This document shows positions 8,487-18,540 of a DNA stretch of 64,000 nt, one piece after another (positions within the stretch are counted from its first letter, which is position 1; the number at the start of each line of letters is the position of its first letter). The notes under the pieces are model-generated. The model saw nothing but the letters and a program-made list of their open reading frames with translations, had not been told where the DNA came from and made no database searches. The DNA is from Paraflavitalea devenefica (GTDB lineage Bacteria > Bacteroidota > Bacteroidia > Chitinophagales > Chitinophagaceae): the NCBI RefSeq assembly GCF_011759375.1, contig NZ_JAARML010000001.1, positions 124,001 through 188,000 of the forward strand. Direction: 5' to 3'. Both the position numbers and the translations under genes were made by a program.

Positions 8487-9194
8487 ATGAGAAAGTTCTA
8501 TTACTGCTGCACGCCCCTGCTGCTATCCACACTATTATATAGCCTGCCGGGCTCTTCCCAAAACCAAATGACACTGGCCAACCGCGAAGGCTCCAACCTT
8601 TCCCAGTTTGAAAGAACGATCAGTGGCCGTCCTGTACTGGAATATGGTTCTGATATACAGGGCACTGCTTTTTACAGCAATGACTGGACACCTGGCCTTG
8701 TACAGTTGAAGGATGGCAAAGTAGCCAAAGGATTACCCCTGCGTTTTAATGTGCATAATAATAAGGTGTATTTCCAGCGTGAAGAAACCCAACTGGAGTT
8801 TACAGAACCGATACGGGCTTTCTGGCTGGGTATGGACAGCAATACAGCAGTATTGTTTCGCAATGGCTATACACCCATTGATAAAAATGACGGAGAAACG
8901 TTTTATGAAGTGATGGTGAAGGGCAAGGTGCAGTTACTGAAGTACCGGCAGAAACTGCTGCGCGAGTTTTCGCAACTGAATATGCCGAAAGAGAAAAGGT
9001 TTGAAGATGTGGACGCCCTGTATGTATTTCTGCCGAATTACAGAATTGAGAAGATCAAGAAGAATAAGAATGATATCCTGAAAGCATTGCCCGAATATGC
9101 TGATGCCATTAATAAGATACTGGAGGCTAATAAGCTCAATCTTAAAAATGAAGAGGCATTGATCACTTTATTCCGCGAGCTGAATAAAGAATGA
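8487..9194 (+). CDS. Secreted protein of unknown function
   Basis: 235 residues with a clear signal peptide (MRKFYYCCTPLLLSTLLYS to about residue 25). The mature part starts with a beta-rich section containing a conserved-looking pattern (LEYGSDIQGTAFYSNDW, then LRFNVHNNKVYFQ) and ends in a charged helical tail (RIEKIKKNKNDILKALPEYA). I do not recognise a named domain, although this pattern is common among exported Bacteroidota proteins of unknown role. It is transcribed divergently from the TPR-HTH regulator, with a 147-bp gap, and its end faces the MFS gene with only 8 bases between. Confidence 0.75.
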   Translation: MRKFYYCCTPLLLSTLLYSLPGSSQNQMTLANREGSNLSQFERTISGRPVLEYGSDIQGTAFYSNDWTPGLVQLKDGKVAKGLPLRFNVHNNKVYFQREETQLEFTEPIRAFWLGMDSNTAVLFRNGYTPIDKNDGETFYEVMVKGKVQLLKYRQKLLREFSQLNMPKEKRFEDVDALYVFLPNYRIEKIKKNKNDILKALPEYADAINKILEANKLNLKNEEALITLFRELNKE

Positions 9195-9202
9195 GGTAAC
9201 CC

Positions 9203-10675
9203 TTATACTATTTTCTTTTCGGAAGGTTTCTTTTTAAATAATGCCCACAATTGTTCCTGCCAGGATATAAGGTTACCAATTAAGAAGTATCCTTTGAGGT
9301 TGTTCTTTATGCTGCTGCGCATAATGCGTACGACCACATCTTTTTCCACCTCTCCCACTTCTTTGACCCTGATGAGGAATTCGAGCGATATGAATGCGAG
9401 AATGGCTCCTATCAGGAACAGAAAATTCATGTCGTGCAGCGATACAAGATGCACGGCTTTATTGACTTTTGGGCCGGCCCATACTGCATTGACGATCAAT
9501 GAACGGTTGCCAAAGTAATCGGCCAGCACACCGCCTATCAGGGGCGCCACCGCAGAAAAGACAGCAGTAATGATGTTCTTGGTAGATAAGTAAACGATAG
9601 CGTGTTCATTAGGCGCCAGCTTTAAACCAATATTGGTAAGGGAAAGGTTGATGCCCGCCGTGGCAATGCCCGTGAAGATATGAATGAATACCAGCAGCAC
9701 GATGTTGGCTGTAAAGCGGGAATAGATGCCCACAAAACACCAGCCGATGATACACAGTATATACAAAGGAGCAGCGATGGCCAGGATGGTCTTGTTGCTG
9801 TATTTATCGGAAAAACTTCCCCACATACGAATGGTGGCAATGCTGCTTAACTGACTCACGACTGTTAAGCCAATGACCCAGGTCATGGAAAAGTCCAGGT
9901 GCTTGAGCATGTAAACCGTGAAGAAAGGGATGGCTATGTTGAGCGCAAATACCCAGGCTGAATTGAACAGGAGCAGTTTTCTGAAGTTGCCATCTTTCAA
10001 AGGACGTTTAAATAGCAGGAAGATGTTTTCTTTGGAAAGATAGGATTGAGGCTCAGGGACTTTGAGCAGGATAAAAGCGCCTGCAATGCCTATTGTACCT
10101 GCCACCATAAACATGATGGCATAGGCATTCAGCTCATAAGCGGGCCAGGTACTTTTTATATAATCAATGGTAAAGGCCAGGATAAGACTTAATGCCACAT
10201 TGAGTATCTGCATTTTACCACTTCGCCGGGAAAAGTAAGTGCCTAATTGATTACCGGGCACGAGGTCTTTCATCCAGGCGTTCCAGCTCAGTCCCGCAAT
10301 AGAAGCAAAGAGATAGTAGAAGAAAAGAAAAAGGATGAGCAGTTGAATAGAACCTTGTGCAAAGAAAGACAGGATGCCCATGACCACCAGTGGCAAACGC
10401 GCCAGCAAGGCACATATAACACTGATAGCCCGGCGGTTATTATAACGCCTGACAAGCCAGATAGACAATAGCTGAAAGATGTTGGTGAAGGTGGGCAGCG
10501 CTGCCAGCAACCCGATCTGCAGGTTGGAAGCGCCCAGCAATAAGGCCATGGCTACGAGAAAAGCCCCACCAGTGAGTGTGGTCATGGCCTCTGTTGCCAT
10601 ACCTTCTGTGATGACCAGTTTTAAACCGGTTTGCACTTCCTGCGGCGTGAGCGAATTCTTCGGCCTTACATTCAT
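9203..10675 (-). CDS. Major facilitator superfamily transporter
   Basis: 490 residues with about 12 hydrophobic segments and short polar loops. The first half shows ATEAMTTLTGGAFLVAMALL and a helix 2-3 loop WLVRRYNNRRAIS consistent with the MFS A-motif region; the second half carries MWGSFSDKYSNKTILAIAA, the matching loop. The central cytoplasmic loop is at about residues 210-235. The C-terminal tail is cytoplasmic and basic. Substrate is unknown. The gene is alone on the minus strand, convergent with the secreted unknown, and its start lies 260 bases from the divergent sigma-factor gene. Confidence 0.85.
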   Translation of the reverse strand: MNVRPKNSLTPQEVQTGLKLVITEGMATEAMTTLTGGAFLVAMALLLGASNLQIGLLAALPTFTNIFQLLSIWLVRRYNNRRAISVICALLARLPLVVMGILSFFAQGSIQLLILFLFFYYLFASIAGLSWNAWMKDLVPGNQLGTYFSRRSGKMQILNVALSLILAFTIDYIKSTWPAYELNAYAIMFMVAGTIGIAGAFILLKVPEPQSYLSKENIFLLFKRPLKDGNFRKLLLFNSAWVFALNIAIPFFTVYMLKHLDFSMTWVIGLTVVSQLSSIATIRMWGSFSDKYSNKTILAIAAPLYILCIIGWCFVGIYSRFTANIVLLVFIHIFTGIATAGINLSLTNIGLKLAPNEHAIVYLSTKNIITAVFSAVAPLIGGVLADYFGNRSLIVNAVWAGPKVNKAVHLVSLHDMNFLFLIGAILAFISLEFLIRVKEVGEVEKDVVVRIMRSSIKNNLKGYFLIGNLISWQEQLWALFKKKPSEKKIV

Positions 10676-10934
10676 AGGTTAAAATCTGTTCATCCTTGAT
10701 CAATATAGAATAACCGGCAACCACTATTCACCAGTCACGACAATAATTGTACCTATTCAGTCACTTTGTCCTGAACAGATGAATAGCGTATTGCAAAACA
10801 AATGCCTGTGTGCAAACGTATGTTTATTCAATACTTTTTTAACTATACGATTTGTGCAACAAGGTCTTTGGAATATTTCATTTTTTTGATTTAACTTGTA
10901 TTAAGGATTCCAACTTCATTGTTTGCACAGCCAT

Positions 10935-11534
10935 ATGATGGATTATAAAGTATTTGACGACGAGATACTGCTTAAACTGCTTAAGGGAGGTGACGGTGCT
11001 GCCCTGGAAGAGATTTACAACAGGTACAGCGAAACCGTTTTCGTAACAGCCTTCCGGAAAGTACGTTCAAAAGAAGTAGCAGAGGAGCTTGTTCAAAACC
11101 TGTTTATCAGCCTGTGGGCAAAAAAAGAACAGGCGCGTATAGAAAAACTGGAAGCCTACCTGCATGCAGCCATCCGCTACCAGGTAATTGACTATATCAG
11201 GTCCAAAATTCTCCGCGAGCGTTATACCCAGTTTGCCAAAGATCAGTTGACGGTTGATGAAAATGCCTCCGAATCTAAGCTTCTGTTACAGGAGCTGAGT
11301 ATCGCTATAGACAATACCATTAAGAAGTTGCCGCAAAAAACACAGGAGATCTTCCGCTTAAGCCGGTATGAACACCGGTCTGTAAAGGAGATCGCACAAT
11401 ATATGAACCTATCTGAGAAAGCTGTTCAATACCATGTTACCCAGTCACTTAAATTCATGCGCCTGCACCTGCGGGACTTTATCCTCATGAATTCTTTGGT
11501 GGGTGCTTTTACCCGGTTCTTCCTGGATAACTGA
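10935..11534 (+). CDS. ECF RNA polymerase sigma factor (FecI-like)
   Basis: About 200 residues. Two adjacent ATGs at 10935 and 10938 are better starts than the TTG at 10923. Sigma region 2 covers IYNRYSETVFVTAFRKV to AYLHAAIRYQVIDYIRSK, including the typical AEELVQNLFISLW. Region 4 covers LPQKTQEIFRLSRYEHRS to EIAQYMNLSEKAVQYHVTQS. The gene is followed by FecR, SusC (with STN) and SusD, the classic cell-surface signalling order. Substrate binding at SusC is expected to pass through STN to FecR, which frees this sigma factor to transcribe the locus. The upstream 10676-10922 gap is AT-rich, with no clear TAnnTTTG box. Confidence 0.92.
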   Translation: MMDYKVFDDEILLKLLKGGDGAALEEIYNRYSETVFVTAFRKVRSKEVAEELVQNLFISLWAKKEQARIEKLEAYLHAAIRYQVIDYIRSKILRERYTQFAKDQLTVDENASESKLLLQELSIAIDNTIKKLPQKTQEIFRLSRYEHRSVKEIAQYMNLSEKAVQYHVTQSLKFMRLHLRDFILMNSLVGAFTRFFLDN

Positions 11535-11637
11535 CAATTAGCCATAAGAAAATCTTTTTAGCTATTTTTTAGGGTAGCGCCCCGCTTAACCGACAGATAG
11601 TTAAGTCCTTCTAACTGAAGGCGGACTTAATTATCCC

Positions 11638-12702
11638 ATGAACCGAAGAGCCTTTTATCATTTATTGCAACGTTATTCAGACGGCACCTGCACCGACGAA
11701 GAAAAGAAGTTGGTAGAACAGTGGTATGAGTTATTGGATGATGACCATGAACCCGCCATCAGTGAGCACGAGATAAAAGCAACCGTTGAACAACTATGGC
11801 CAGTTATTAAGGAGAAAACCCTTCCCTCCCCTGCTGTAGAAATACCCGAACGCCCGGTAAGAAGAATACCGGCGTACGTGCGCTATATCAGCGCTGCTGC
11901 CGCAATAGCGGCTGTGGCCCTGGGCGTTTACTGGTTCACCACCGGGTCGAATCATGTTCAGTCATTTGAAGAGGAGGTTATTAATGAACAATTGAGCCGT
12001 GTTGAAAATACGCAGGAGACAGCCGACACGGTTTATTTGCCCGACAAAACGATGGTGGTACTGGAGCCCCATGCAAAGCTCTATTATCCCGACAGTTTTG
12101 CCCTGGCCAAAAGAGAAGTGTACCTGGAAGGCAATGCCTTCTTTAAGGTGACCAGGAACCCGAAGTCGCCTTTCTATGTGTACAGCAACAATATTGTTAC
12201 CCAGGTATTGGGCACCAGTTTCTTTGTAAAGACGGATAAGGTCACGAATGATGTAGAGGTATCAGTGCGCACCGGCAAAGTGGCCGTTTATGAAAATGAA
12301 GCGCAGGCAAAGAAACATACGAGTGAAAGAAAACAGGAATCAGCCGGTGTGATCCTGAAGCCTAATCAAAAGGTGATCTATAACCGGCAGGATGGTCATT
12401 TCAGGACTTCGCTGGTAGATGTTCCCTTGCCGCTTGTTCCGGATAATCACGAGGAAGAAATGGTAACGGAGTTAAATTTTGTATTTGAAGAAACACCTAT
12501 TTCGAAAGTGCTGTCGCACCTGGAAAAGGCGTATCACATTGAGATCATTGTAGAGAACAGCAACCTGTCAAAATGCCTGTTTTCCGGTGATATCAAAGGG
12601 CAGAACCTCTATGATCAGCTGGAGATCATCTGCCAGTCGGTACAGGCTTCTTATGAAGTGCGTGGTACACAGATATTGCTGAAAGGAGGCGCAGACGAAT
12701 AA
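11638..12702 (+). CDS. FecR-family anti-sigma factor
   Basis: 354 residues. An N-terminal cytoplasmic helical domain (HLLQRYSDGTCTDEEKKLVE) binds the sigma factor in this family. A single transmembrane helix follows (about 83-100), then the periplasmic FecR beta domain (DTVYLPDKTMVVLEPHAKLY; VYLEGNAFFKV; TQVLGTSFFVKT) and the C-terminal STN-like DUF4974 domain (LNFVFEETPISKVLSHLEKA to the end). Position between the sigma gene and SusC supports a partner role for both. Confidence 0.92.
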   Translation: MNRRAFYHLLQRYSDGTCTDEEKKLVEQWYELLDDDHEPAISEHEIKATVEQLWPVIKEKTLPSPAVEIPERPVRRIPAYVRYISAAAAIAAVALGVYWFTTGSNHVQSFEEEVINEQLSRVENTQETADTVYLPDKTMVVLEPHAKLYYPDSFALAKREVYLEGNAFFKVTRNPKSPFYVYSNNIVTQVLGTSFFVKTDKVTNDVEVSVRTGKVAVYENEAQAKKHTSERKQESAGVILKPNQKVIYNRQDGHFRTSLVDVPLPLVPDNHEEEMVTELNFVFEETPISKVLSHLEKAYHIEIIVENSNLSKCLFSGDIKGQNLYDQLEIICQSVQASYEVRGTQILLKGGADE

Positions 12703-12848
12703 CGGATACAACTGTCTAATAATCATAAACATCATCTCTAACCAAAACTATGCGTATATGAAAATCCACACTTACATCACCTAAGCCATTACCACTATAA
12801 TAGCCCCCAAATAAAAAGCTGACAATGCTACCAACATTGCCAGCCGGG

Positions 12849-12864
12849 CATCCGCATGCGGATG
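12849..12864. promoter_or_regulatory. Perfect 16-bp palindrome upstream of SusC
   Basis: CATCCGCATGCGGATG is its own exact reverse complement. It lies 47 bases before the chosen SusC start, in a gap (12703-12911) without a convincing gene. It could be a protein-binding operator or an RNA hairpin in the leader. No direct evidence separates these. Confidence 0.4.
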
Positions 12865-12911
12865 ATTATTGTACGTGCCTTGAAATTCAGCGAACAATAA
12901 CAATCAAATTT

Positions 12912-15900
12912 ATGAAAAAACAACGACTTGTTGCTTTAACTGCCTTTGCAATGAGAATAGCGTTTATACAAATTTTCCTGGTCTCTTTTCTGACTTCGAT
13001 GGCCTATGACCATCATGCCGATGCACAAGGCATACTGGACAAAGTAGTCACAGTGTCGGTAGATAAAGGGCAATTGAAAGAGGTTTTCTCTTCCCTGAAA
13101 GACCAAACAGGAGCAAGATTTGTATTTAGCTCCAAAACGATTGAAGCGAGCCGTAAGGTTTCGATCAAAGCGAAAGAGAAAAAACTGAGTGAAGTATTAC
13201 AGGAATTACTGGCGCCCTTTGGTATCAATTACAAGATTATCAAGGACCGCATCGTATTGTACAAAACCAAACCGGTAGGCGCCCTGAATGGGTCCTCAGC
13301 CGACGGACAGGAATTCCTGGTGAGTATTTTAACCGCTGATAAAGAGATAAAAGGCCAGATCACCGACGATAAAGGCGTTCCTTTATCAGGGGTGAGCGTG
13401 GTCGTAAAGGGTACCACCAAGGGGGTGAATACCGATGTTTCGGGCGCTTTCACCCTGAATGTACCGGATGATGCCACCACCCTGGTGATCTCCTCTATTG
13501 GTTACCAGCAACAGGAGGTAGATATTACCGGCAAAAACACGGTCAGTATTGCGCTGACGCCGGTATCGGGTCAACTGAGCGATGTGGTGGTGGTAGGTTA
13601 TGGTACCCAAAAGAAGGTAACTGTAACAGGAGCGGTGGCCCAGGTAAAAGGTTCTGACCTGGCCAAGTCGCCCGCTGTAAACCTTTCGAATGCGCTGGCA
13701 GGCCGCCTGCCAGGCGTTACTGCCATCCAGGCAACCGGCGAACCCGGCTATGATGGTTCTACCATCCGTATCCGCGGTTCCAATACCCCCAACAACAGTG
13801 GCGCCTTGATCGTGATCGACGGCGTGCCCGACAGAGCGGGTGGTCTTGAGCGATTGAATCCTTCTGATATTGAAAGCATGTCTGTATTGAAAGATGCGGC
13901 AGCTGCGATATATGGCTCCCGTGGTGGCAACGGTGTAATTCTCATCACTACCAAGCGTGGTAAAACCGGCAAGCCGGTGCTTTCATACGACTTCAACCAA
14001 GGCTGGGCGCAACCTACCCGGATACCTAAAATGACGGACGCCGTTGAATATGCCAACCTGGTGAATGAACTGAACATATTTGATGTAAAGCCCGAAGATC
14101 TTCCGGCATCACAGTGGAAAGATGCCTGGACTGCCTTTAAAACAACCGGCACTTATACCACACCCGCTGGCAAAGTATATAACGCGACTTATTCACCCGA
14201 AGTGATACAAAAGCATGGCGACGGTTCTGATATCTGGAGATATCCCAATACAGATTGGTTCAAGACCACATTGAAGAACTGGTCGCCCCAAACAAGGCAT
14301 AACCTGCAGGTATCGGGTGGTACCGATGCTGTAAAATACCTGGCATCGATTGGCTACAGCAACCAGGATGGCTACTATAAGAATTCGGCCACCGGTTACA
14401 AGCAATACGACATGCGTTTGAACCTCGATGCCAAGATTAACAAGTACATCAATACCAGCATTGGGTTAACGGCCCGTGAAGAATTCCGCTTCTTCCCCAC
14501 CAAAGGCGCCCAACCCATCTTCCGCATGTTGATGCGCGGCAAACCCACCGAGCCGGAAGTATGGCCCAATGGTCTTCCCGGACCCGATATCGAGAACGGC
14601 GAAAACCCCATCGTGATCACCACCAACGCTACAGGGTACGACAAAGACAAAAGGGATTACTTTCAAACAAACGGCAGGGTGGAGATCATCATTCCTGGCA
14701 TACAAGGGCTAAAAGTGACAGGCTTTGCCTCTTTGGATAAATACATGCGTCGCACCAAACGATGGGAAACCCCCTGGTCTTTGTATAACTGGGATAAGAA
14801 ATCGTTTGAAGCAGATGGTGTAACGCCAAAGCTCCAAAAATCCGTGCGCTCCACCTTCACCGATCCCAGGTTGACGGAGTCTGAAGAAGACCAGTTGAAC
14901 ATAACCCTTAATGCGTTTGTGAACTACGACCGCAGTTTTGGAGATCATACCATCAACCTGCTCGCAGCCATAAACAGGGAAACGATCGACAACCAGAATT
15001 TCAACGCATTCCGCAGAAACTATATCTCACCTACTATTGATCAGTTATTTGCAGGAGGCGATGATGCCTTGAAAAACAACAATGGCGGCGCATTTGAGCG
15101 CGCACGTTTGAGCTACTTCGGCCGGGTCAATTACAACTTCCAGGAAAAATACATCGCCGAGTTCCTCTGGCGTTATGACGGATCGTATATGTTCCCCAAA
15201 GAAGACCGCTGGGGTTTCTTCCCGGGTGTGCTCGTGGGATGGCGCATATCGGAAGAAAACTTCATGAAGACCAATGGCTTTTTCGACAACCTGAAACTGC
15301 GTGCATCCTGGGGACAGATGGGTAATGACAACATCATCTTCAACGGCGCTTTACAGGAATACAGGTTCCTTTCTTTATACGATTTTGGCACCTATGTAGC
15401 AGGCAACAGCGTGTTGAAAACCCTGCGCGAAAGCAGCGTACCTAATCCGGCATACACCTGGGAGGTGGCCAATAACTCCAATATCGGTTTGGAAGGATCG
15501 GTATTGCAAAACAGGTTGAGCTTCGAATTCGATTATTTCTACAACGTACGTAGCAAGATCCTGATGGCCAATGAAGCCCAGGTGCCTGCATCCGCCGGTA
15601 TGGAGCTGCCTCCCCAGAACCTCGGCAAAGTTAAGAACAAGGGTTTCGAATTCCTGGTCAGCTATAGCGATAAGATCGGTAAAGATTTCAAGTACACAGT
15701 GAGCATCAATGGCGGCTATGCCAAAAATGAAGTGGTGAAACTTCCTGAAACACCAGGATTGAAACCACACCAGCTTTCCAAAGGACATACCTTCGGCACC
15801 AATGGCGCCGCCTTCCTGGTGTATGAATACGATGGCGTATTCTATGATCAGGCCGAAATAGACAAAAACACCATTGATTACAGTGCCGCTGTTAAAACTC

Positions 15901-16463
15901 TGCGTCCTGGCGACATGAAGTTCAAAGATGTGGATGGCAACGGCAAGATCGATGCCGATGACCGCGTACGTCTCGACAAGAACCGCGACCCCCTGTTTAC
16001 AGGTGGCATGAACCTCAACATGCAATACAAAGGATTTGATTGCACCATCCTCTTCCAGGGAGCCGCAGGCGGATTACTCTTCTGGGGAACAGAGTCGGGC
16101 GCAATTGGCAACTTCCTGCAATACTCTTACGACCACCGCTGGTCGATCGATAAGCCCAGCAGGACAGACCCTCGCCTGGCAAACCGTGGAAACACGTACT
16201 ACGCAAGCAATCCGTTTGGCGTTAACACTTATTGGCTTCGCAACAGCGATTACCTGCGGCTTAAGAACGTAGAAGTAGGTTACAACTTCTCCAACAAGCT
16301 CAGTCAGAAGGTTGGCATCAGCAACCTGCGCGTTTATGCAAACGGCATCAACCTGATCACCTTCGATAAAATGAAGATCTGGGATCCGGAGTCCACCAGT
16401 GGTAGTGGCCAATATTATCCGCAGTCAAGGATCATCAATGTAGGCGCAAGAGTAACCTTTTAA
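12912..16463 (+). CDS. SusC/RagA-family TonB-linked outer-membrane protein with STN domain
   Basis: 1183 residues from the ATG at 12912, which gives a proper signal peptide (MKKQRLVALTAFAMRIAF...); the reading frame extends 29 codons further upstream without a plausible signal. Domains: STN (VVTVSVDKGQLKEVFSSLKD, about 40-120), CarboxypepD_reg-like (IKGQITDDKGVPLSGVSVVV), plug (VVVVGYGTQKKVTVTGAVAQ; IRIRGSNTPNN; MSVLKDAAAAIYGSRGGNG), then a large barrel ending INVGARVTF. The STN domain ties it to the FecI/FecR pair directly upstream. It imports an unknown glycan or oligomer together with the SusD-like lipoprotein encoded 11 bases downstream. Confidence 0.94.
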   Translation: MKKQRLVALTAFAMRIAFIQIFLVSFLTSMAYDHHADAQGILDKVVTVSVDKGQLKEVFSSLKDQTGARFVFSSKTIEASRKVSIKAKEKKLSEVLQELLAPFGINYKIIKDRIVLYKTKPVGALNGSSADGQEFLVSILTADKEIKGQITDDKGVPLSGVSVVVKGTTKGVNTDVSGAFTLNVPDDATTLVISSIGYQQQEVDITGKNTVSIALTPVSGQLSDVVVVGYGTQKKVTVTGAVAQVKGSDLAKSPAVNLSNALAGRLPGVTAIQATGEPGYDGSTIRIRGSNTPNNSGALIVIDGVPDRAGGLERLNPSDIESMSVLKDAAAAIYGSRGGNGVILITTKRGKTGKPVLSYDFNQGWAQPTRIPKMTDAVEYANLVNELNIFDVKPEDLPASQWKDAWTAFKTTGTYTTPAGKVYNATYSPEVIQKHGDGSDIWRYPNTDWFKTTLKNWSPQTRHNLQVSGGTDAVKYLASIGYSNQDGYYKNSATGYKQYDMRLNLDAKINKYINTSIGLTAREEFRFFPTKGAQPIFRMLMRGKPTEPEVWPNGLPGPDIENGENPIVITTNATGYDKDKRDYFQTNGRVEIIIPGIQGLKVTGFASLDKYMRRTKRWETPWSLYNWDKKSFEADGVTPKLQKSVRSTFTDPRLTESEEDQLNITLNAFVNYDRSFGDHTINLLAAINRETIDNQNFNAFRRNYISPTIDQLFAGGDDALKNNNGGAFERARLSYFGRVNYNFQEKYIAEFLWRYDGSYMFPKEDRWGFFPGVLVGWRISEENFMKTNGFFDNLKLRASWGQMGNDNIIFNGALQEYRFLSLYDFGTYVAGNSVLKTLRESSVPNPAYTWEVANNSNIGLEGSVLQNRLSFEFDYFYNVRSKILMANEAQVPASAGMELPPQNLGKVKNKGFEFLVSYSDKIGKDFKYTVSINGGYAKNEVVKLPETPGLKPHQLSKGHTFGTNGAAFLVYEYDGVFYDQAEIDKNTIDYSAAVKTLRPGDMKFKDVDGNGKIDADDRVRLDKNRDPLFTGGMNLNMQYKGFDCTILFQGAAGGLLFWGTESGAIGNFLQYSYDHRWSIDKPSRTDPRLANRGNTYYASNPFGVNTYWLRNSDYLRLKNVEVGYNFSNKLSQKVGISNLRVYANGINLITFDKMKIWDPESTSGSGQYYPQSRIINVGARVTF

Positions 16464-16474
16464 AACTGAACAAG

Positions 16475-18358
16475 ATGAAGAAATTGCTTAAATACATTAC
16501 GCTTCCTGTTTTTTCCGGCATCCTGTTAACAGGCTGTAAGCAGGAGTTTCTCGATACAAAGCCGCTCGACAAAGCATCGTCAGCCGATACCTGGAAAGAT
16601 GCTTCATTGTCAGAAGCGTTTGTCACTGGCATATACTCTGGCCTCGGACAAGGCGGCTTTGACGAACAAATGCTGGCATCACTCAGCGACGAAGCTGTTT
16701 TCACACACCCTAACCGGGGCATCAATGTGGTCAATGAAGGCGTCCTTAACCCTTCCAACCTTGGTTGGGTAAACGTAAATTACCGTTGGGGTAAAGATGG
16801 CGGCAAGAACGATATGTATGCAAAGATCAGGCAGGCGAACCTCGCCCTGGAGAACCTGCGTACTGCTACTTTTGAAGATGTAAATGGTCTTAAGACAAGG
16901 TTACAGGGAGAAGCTCACTTTCTCCGCGCTTTCTACTACCATCAACTGGTGCGTTATTATGGAGCTGTGCCCATCATTGACAAGTCTTACAAATTGGATG
17001 ATGATTTTTCCATCGCCCGCAATACCTGGGATGAGTGTGTAACCTTCATACTCAAAGATTGCGACAGTGCCATCACAGAGTTAAAAGACAGGACCATGCC
17101 CGACGGCAAAGCTAACGAGATCGGCGCCATGGCGCTGAAAGCACGTATGCTCCTGTATGCAGCCAGTGATTTGCACGATATTCCTACGGCCAAAGCCAAA
17201 TCGGCCACCATCGCTGGTTTCTCTAAACCTGAGTTATTGGGTTATCCAAGCGGCGACCGCAATGCACGCTGGAAAGCTGCGCAAGATGCTGCAAAAGCCA
17301 TCATGGATAAAGTGCCCGGCCGTGGGTATAAACTCGATCTCAATGCACCGGTATCTTTAGCAGATGGAAAGCTGAATTATATTTCCTTGTCGATGGGCGG
17401 CGCCAGCAAAGCACCGGGATTGGAAGACACCAAGAAAGAGATCCTCTTCGGCCGCTTCTTTACATCTGCCCGGGAAGAAGGCGGAATGCAGATTGGACTT
17501 TACAACGGCCCCAACGGATACCACAACTGGGCAGGTAATTCGCCCATCCAACAACTGGTGGATGATTATGAGATGATGGACGGATCTAAATTTGACTGGA
17601 CCGATGCTGCTCAAAAAGCAGCGCCCTACAAAAACCGCGACCCGCGTTTTTATGCCACCATCCTGTACGATGGAGCTGATTGGAAACCACGCGACAAAGC
17701 ATCCGGCAATGTAGACCCTGCCAGCCAGATCCAGACCGGCCGCTATGATGTGGGAGGCGGTACCATGCTGGCGGGACTTGACACCCGTTCCAGCTCCATT
17801 GAAAATTGGAACGGATCCTGGTCGGGTTATTATATGCGCAAATTCATTGATCCGGATCCCAACCTGGTGGATAACAATGCCAGACAAACCGTTCCCTGGC
17901 CTTTCTTCCGCTATACAGAAATTGTATTTAACTACATAGAAGCCTGTATTGAACTGGGAGAAGAGACAGAGGCAAAGAACTGGTTGAACAAGATCCGCTT
18001 CCGGGCAGGGATGCCGGCCATCACGGAAAGCGGAGCTGCTTTGAAAGCGCGCTACCAAAATGAAAGACGTGTGGAACTGGCTTACGAAGATCATCGGTAC
18101 CACGATGCGCGGCGCTGGATGATTGCACCCACGACCCTGGGACGTCCAATTACATTCATAAGTGTAGTAGGCAACCTCAAGGCCGGCGCTACAGCTCCCA
18201 GTCCCTATCGCTATGACGAAAGCAAATACAATTATACATACACACCAACGGCAGGATCACAAGAGTCCAGGAAATGGGACGACAAAATGTACTTCCGCCC
18301 CATCCCGCTCGATGAAATGAACACCAACACAAAGCTGGTCCAGAACCCAGGGTATTAG
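16475..18358 (+). CDS. SusD/RagB-family nutrient-binding outer-membrane lipoprotein
   Basis: 627 residues. Lipoprotein signal with lipobox LTGC, followed by KQEFLDTKPLDKASS, the usual SusD start. TPR-like core motifs are present (GEAHFLRAFYYHQLVRYYGA; EIGAMALKARMLLYAA), and the C-terminus has the family signature (YIEACIELGEETEAKNWLNK; RRVELAYEDHRYHDARRW; NPGY). It caps the SusC barrel and binds ligand. It follows SusC by 11 bases, with a strong terminator after it, so the sigma-controlled transcript probably ends here. Confidence 0.94.
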   Translation: MKKLLKYITLPVFSGILLTGCKQEFLDTKPLDKASSADTWKDASLSEAFVTGIYSGLGQGGFDEQMLASLSDEAVFTHPNRGINVVNEGVLNPSNLGWVNVNYRWGKDGGKNDMYAKIRQANLALENLRTATFEDVNGLKTRLQGEAHFLRAFYYHQLVRYYGAVPIIDKSYKLDDDFSIARNTWDECVTFILKDCDSAITELKDRTMPDGKANEIGAMALKARMLLYAASDLHDIPTAKAKSATIAGFSKPELLGYPSGDRNARWKAAQDAAKAIMDKVPGRGYKLDLNAPVSLADGKLNYISLSMGGASKAPGLEDTKKEILFGRFFTSAREEGGMQIGLYNGPNGYHNWAGNSPIQQLVDDYEMMDGSKFDWTDAAQKAAPYKNRDPRFYATILYDGADWKPRDKASGNVDPASQIQTGRYDVGGGTMLAGLDTRSSSIENWNGSWSGYYMRKFIDPDPNLVDNNARQTVPWPFFRYTEIVFNYIEACIELGEETEAKNWLNKIRFRAGMPAITESGAALKARYQNERRVELAYEDHRYHDARRWMIAPTTLGRPITFISVVGNLKAGATAPSPYRYDESKYNYTYTPTAGSQESRKWDDKMYFRPIPLDEMNTNTKLVQNPGY

Positions 18359-18447
18359 GTGTTTCGATTAGCAATTAGCTCTTAGCAAAACGACCAATCC
18401 TTATCTATAGCAGTATTTTCGTTTGGTGTTTTATTTTTCGTTTAGCA

Positions 18448-18480
18448 AAGTCAGGCTGCTCCGGCGGCCTGACTTATTTT
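18448..18480 (+). terminator. Rho-independent terminator after SusD
   Basis: AAGTCAGGC (18448-18456) pairs perfectly with GCCTGACTT (18467-18475) around a 10-nt loop and is followed by ATTTT. It separates the FecI-FecR-SusC-SusD transcript from the VCBS gene. Confidence 0.75.
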
Positions 18481-18540
18481 AATTAACCAGCCTATGATCG
18501 TAAATTACATTGTATTGTAAGCCATTAAAATTTCTACGCT

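Noticed and set aside
15375..16025. 216-codon minus-strand frame
   Set aside because: Antisense shadow of the SusC barrel.
17357..18103. 248-codon minus-strand frame
   Set aside because: Antisense shadow of SusD, which has full family signatures.
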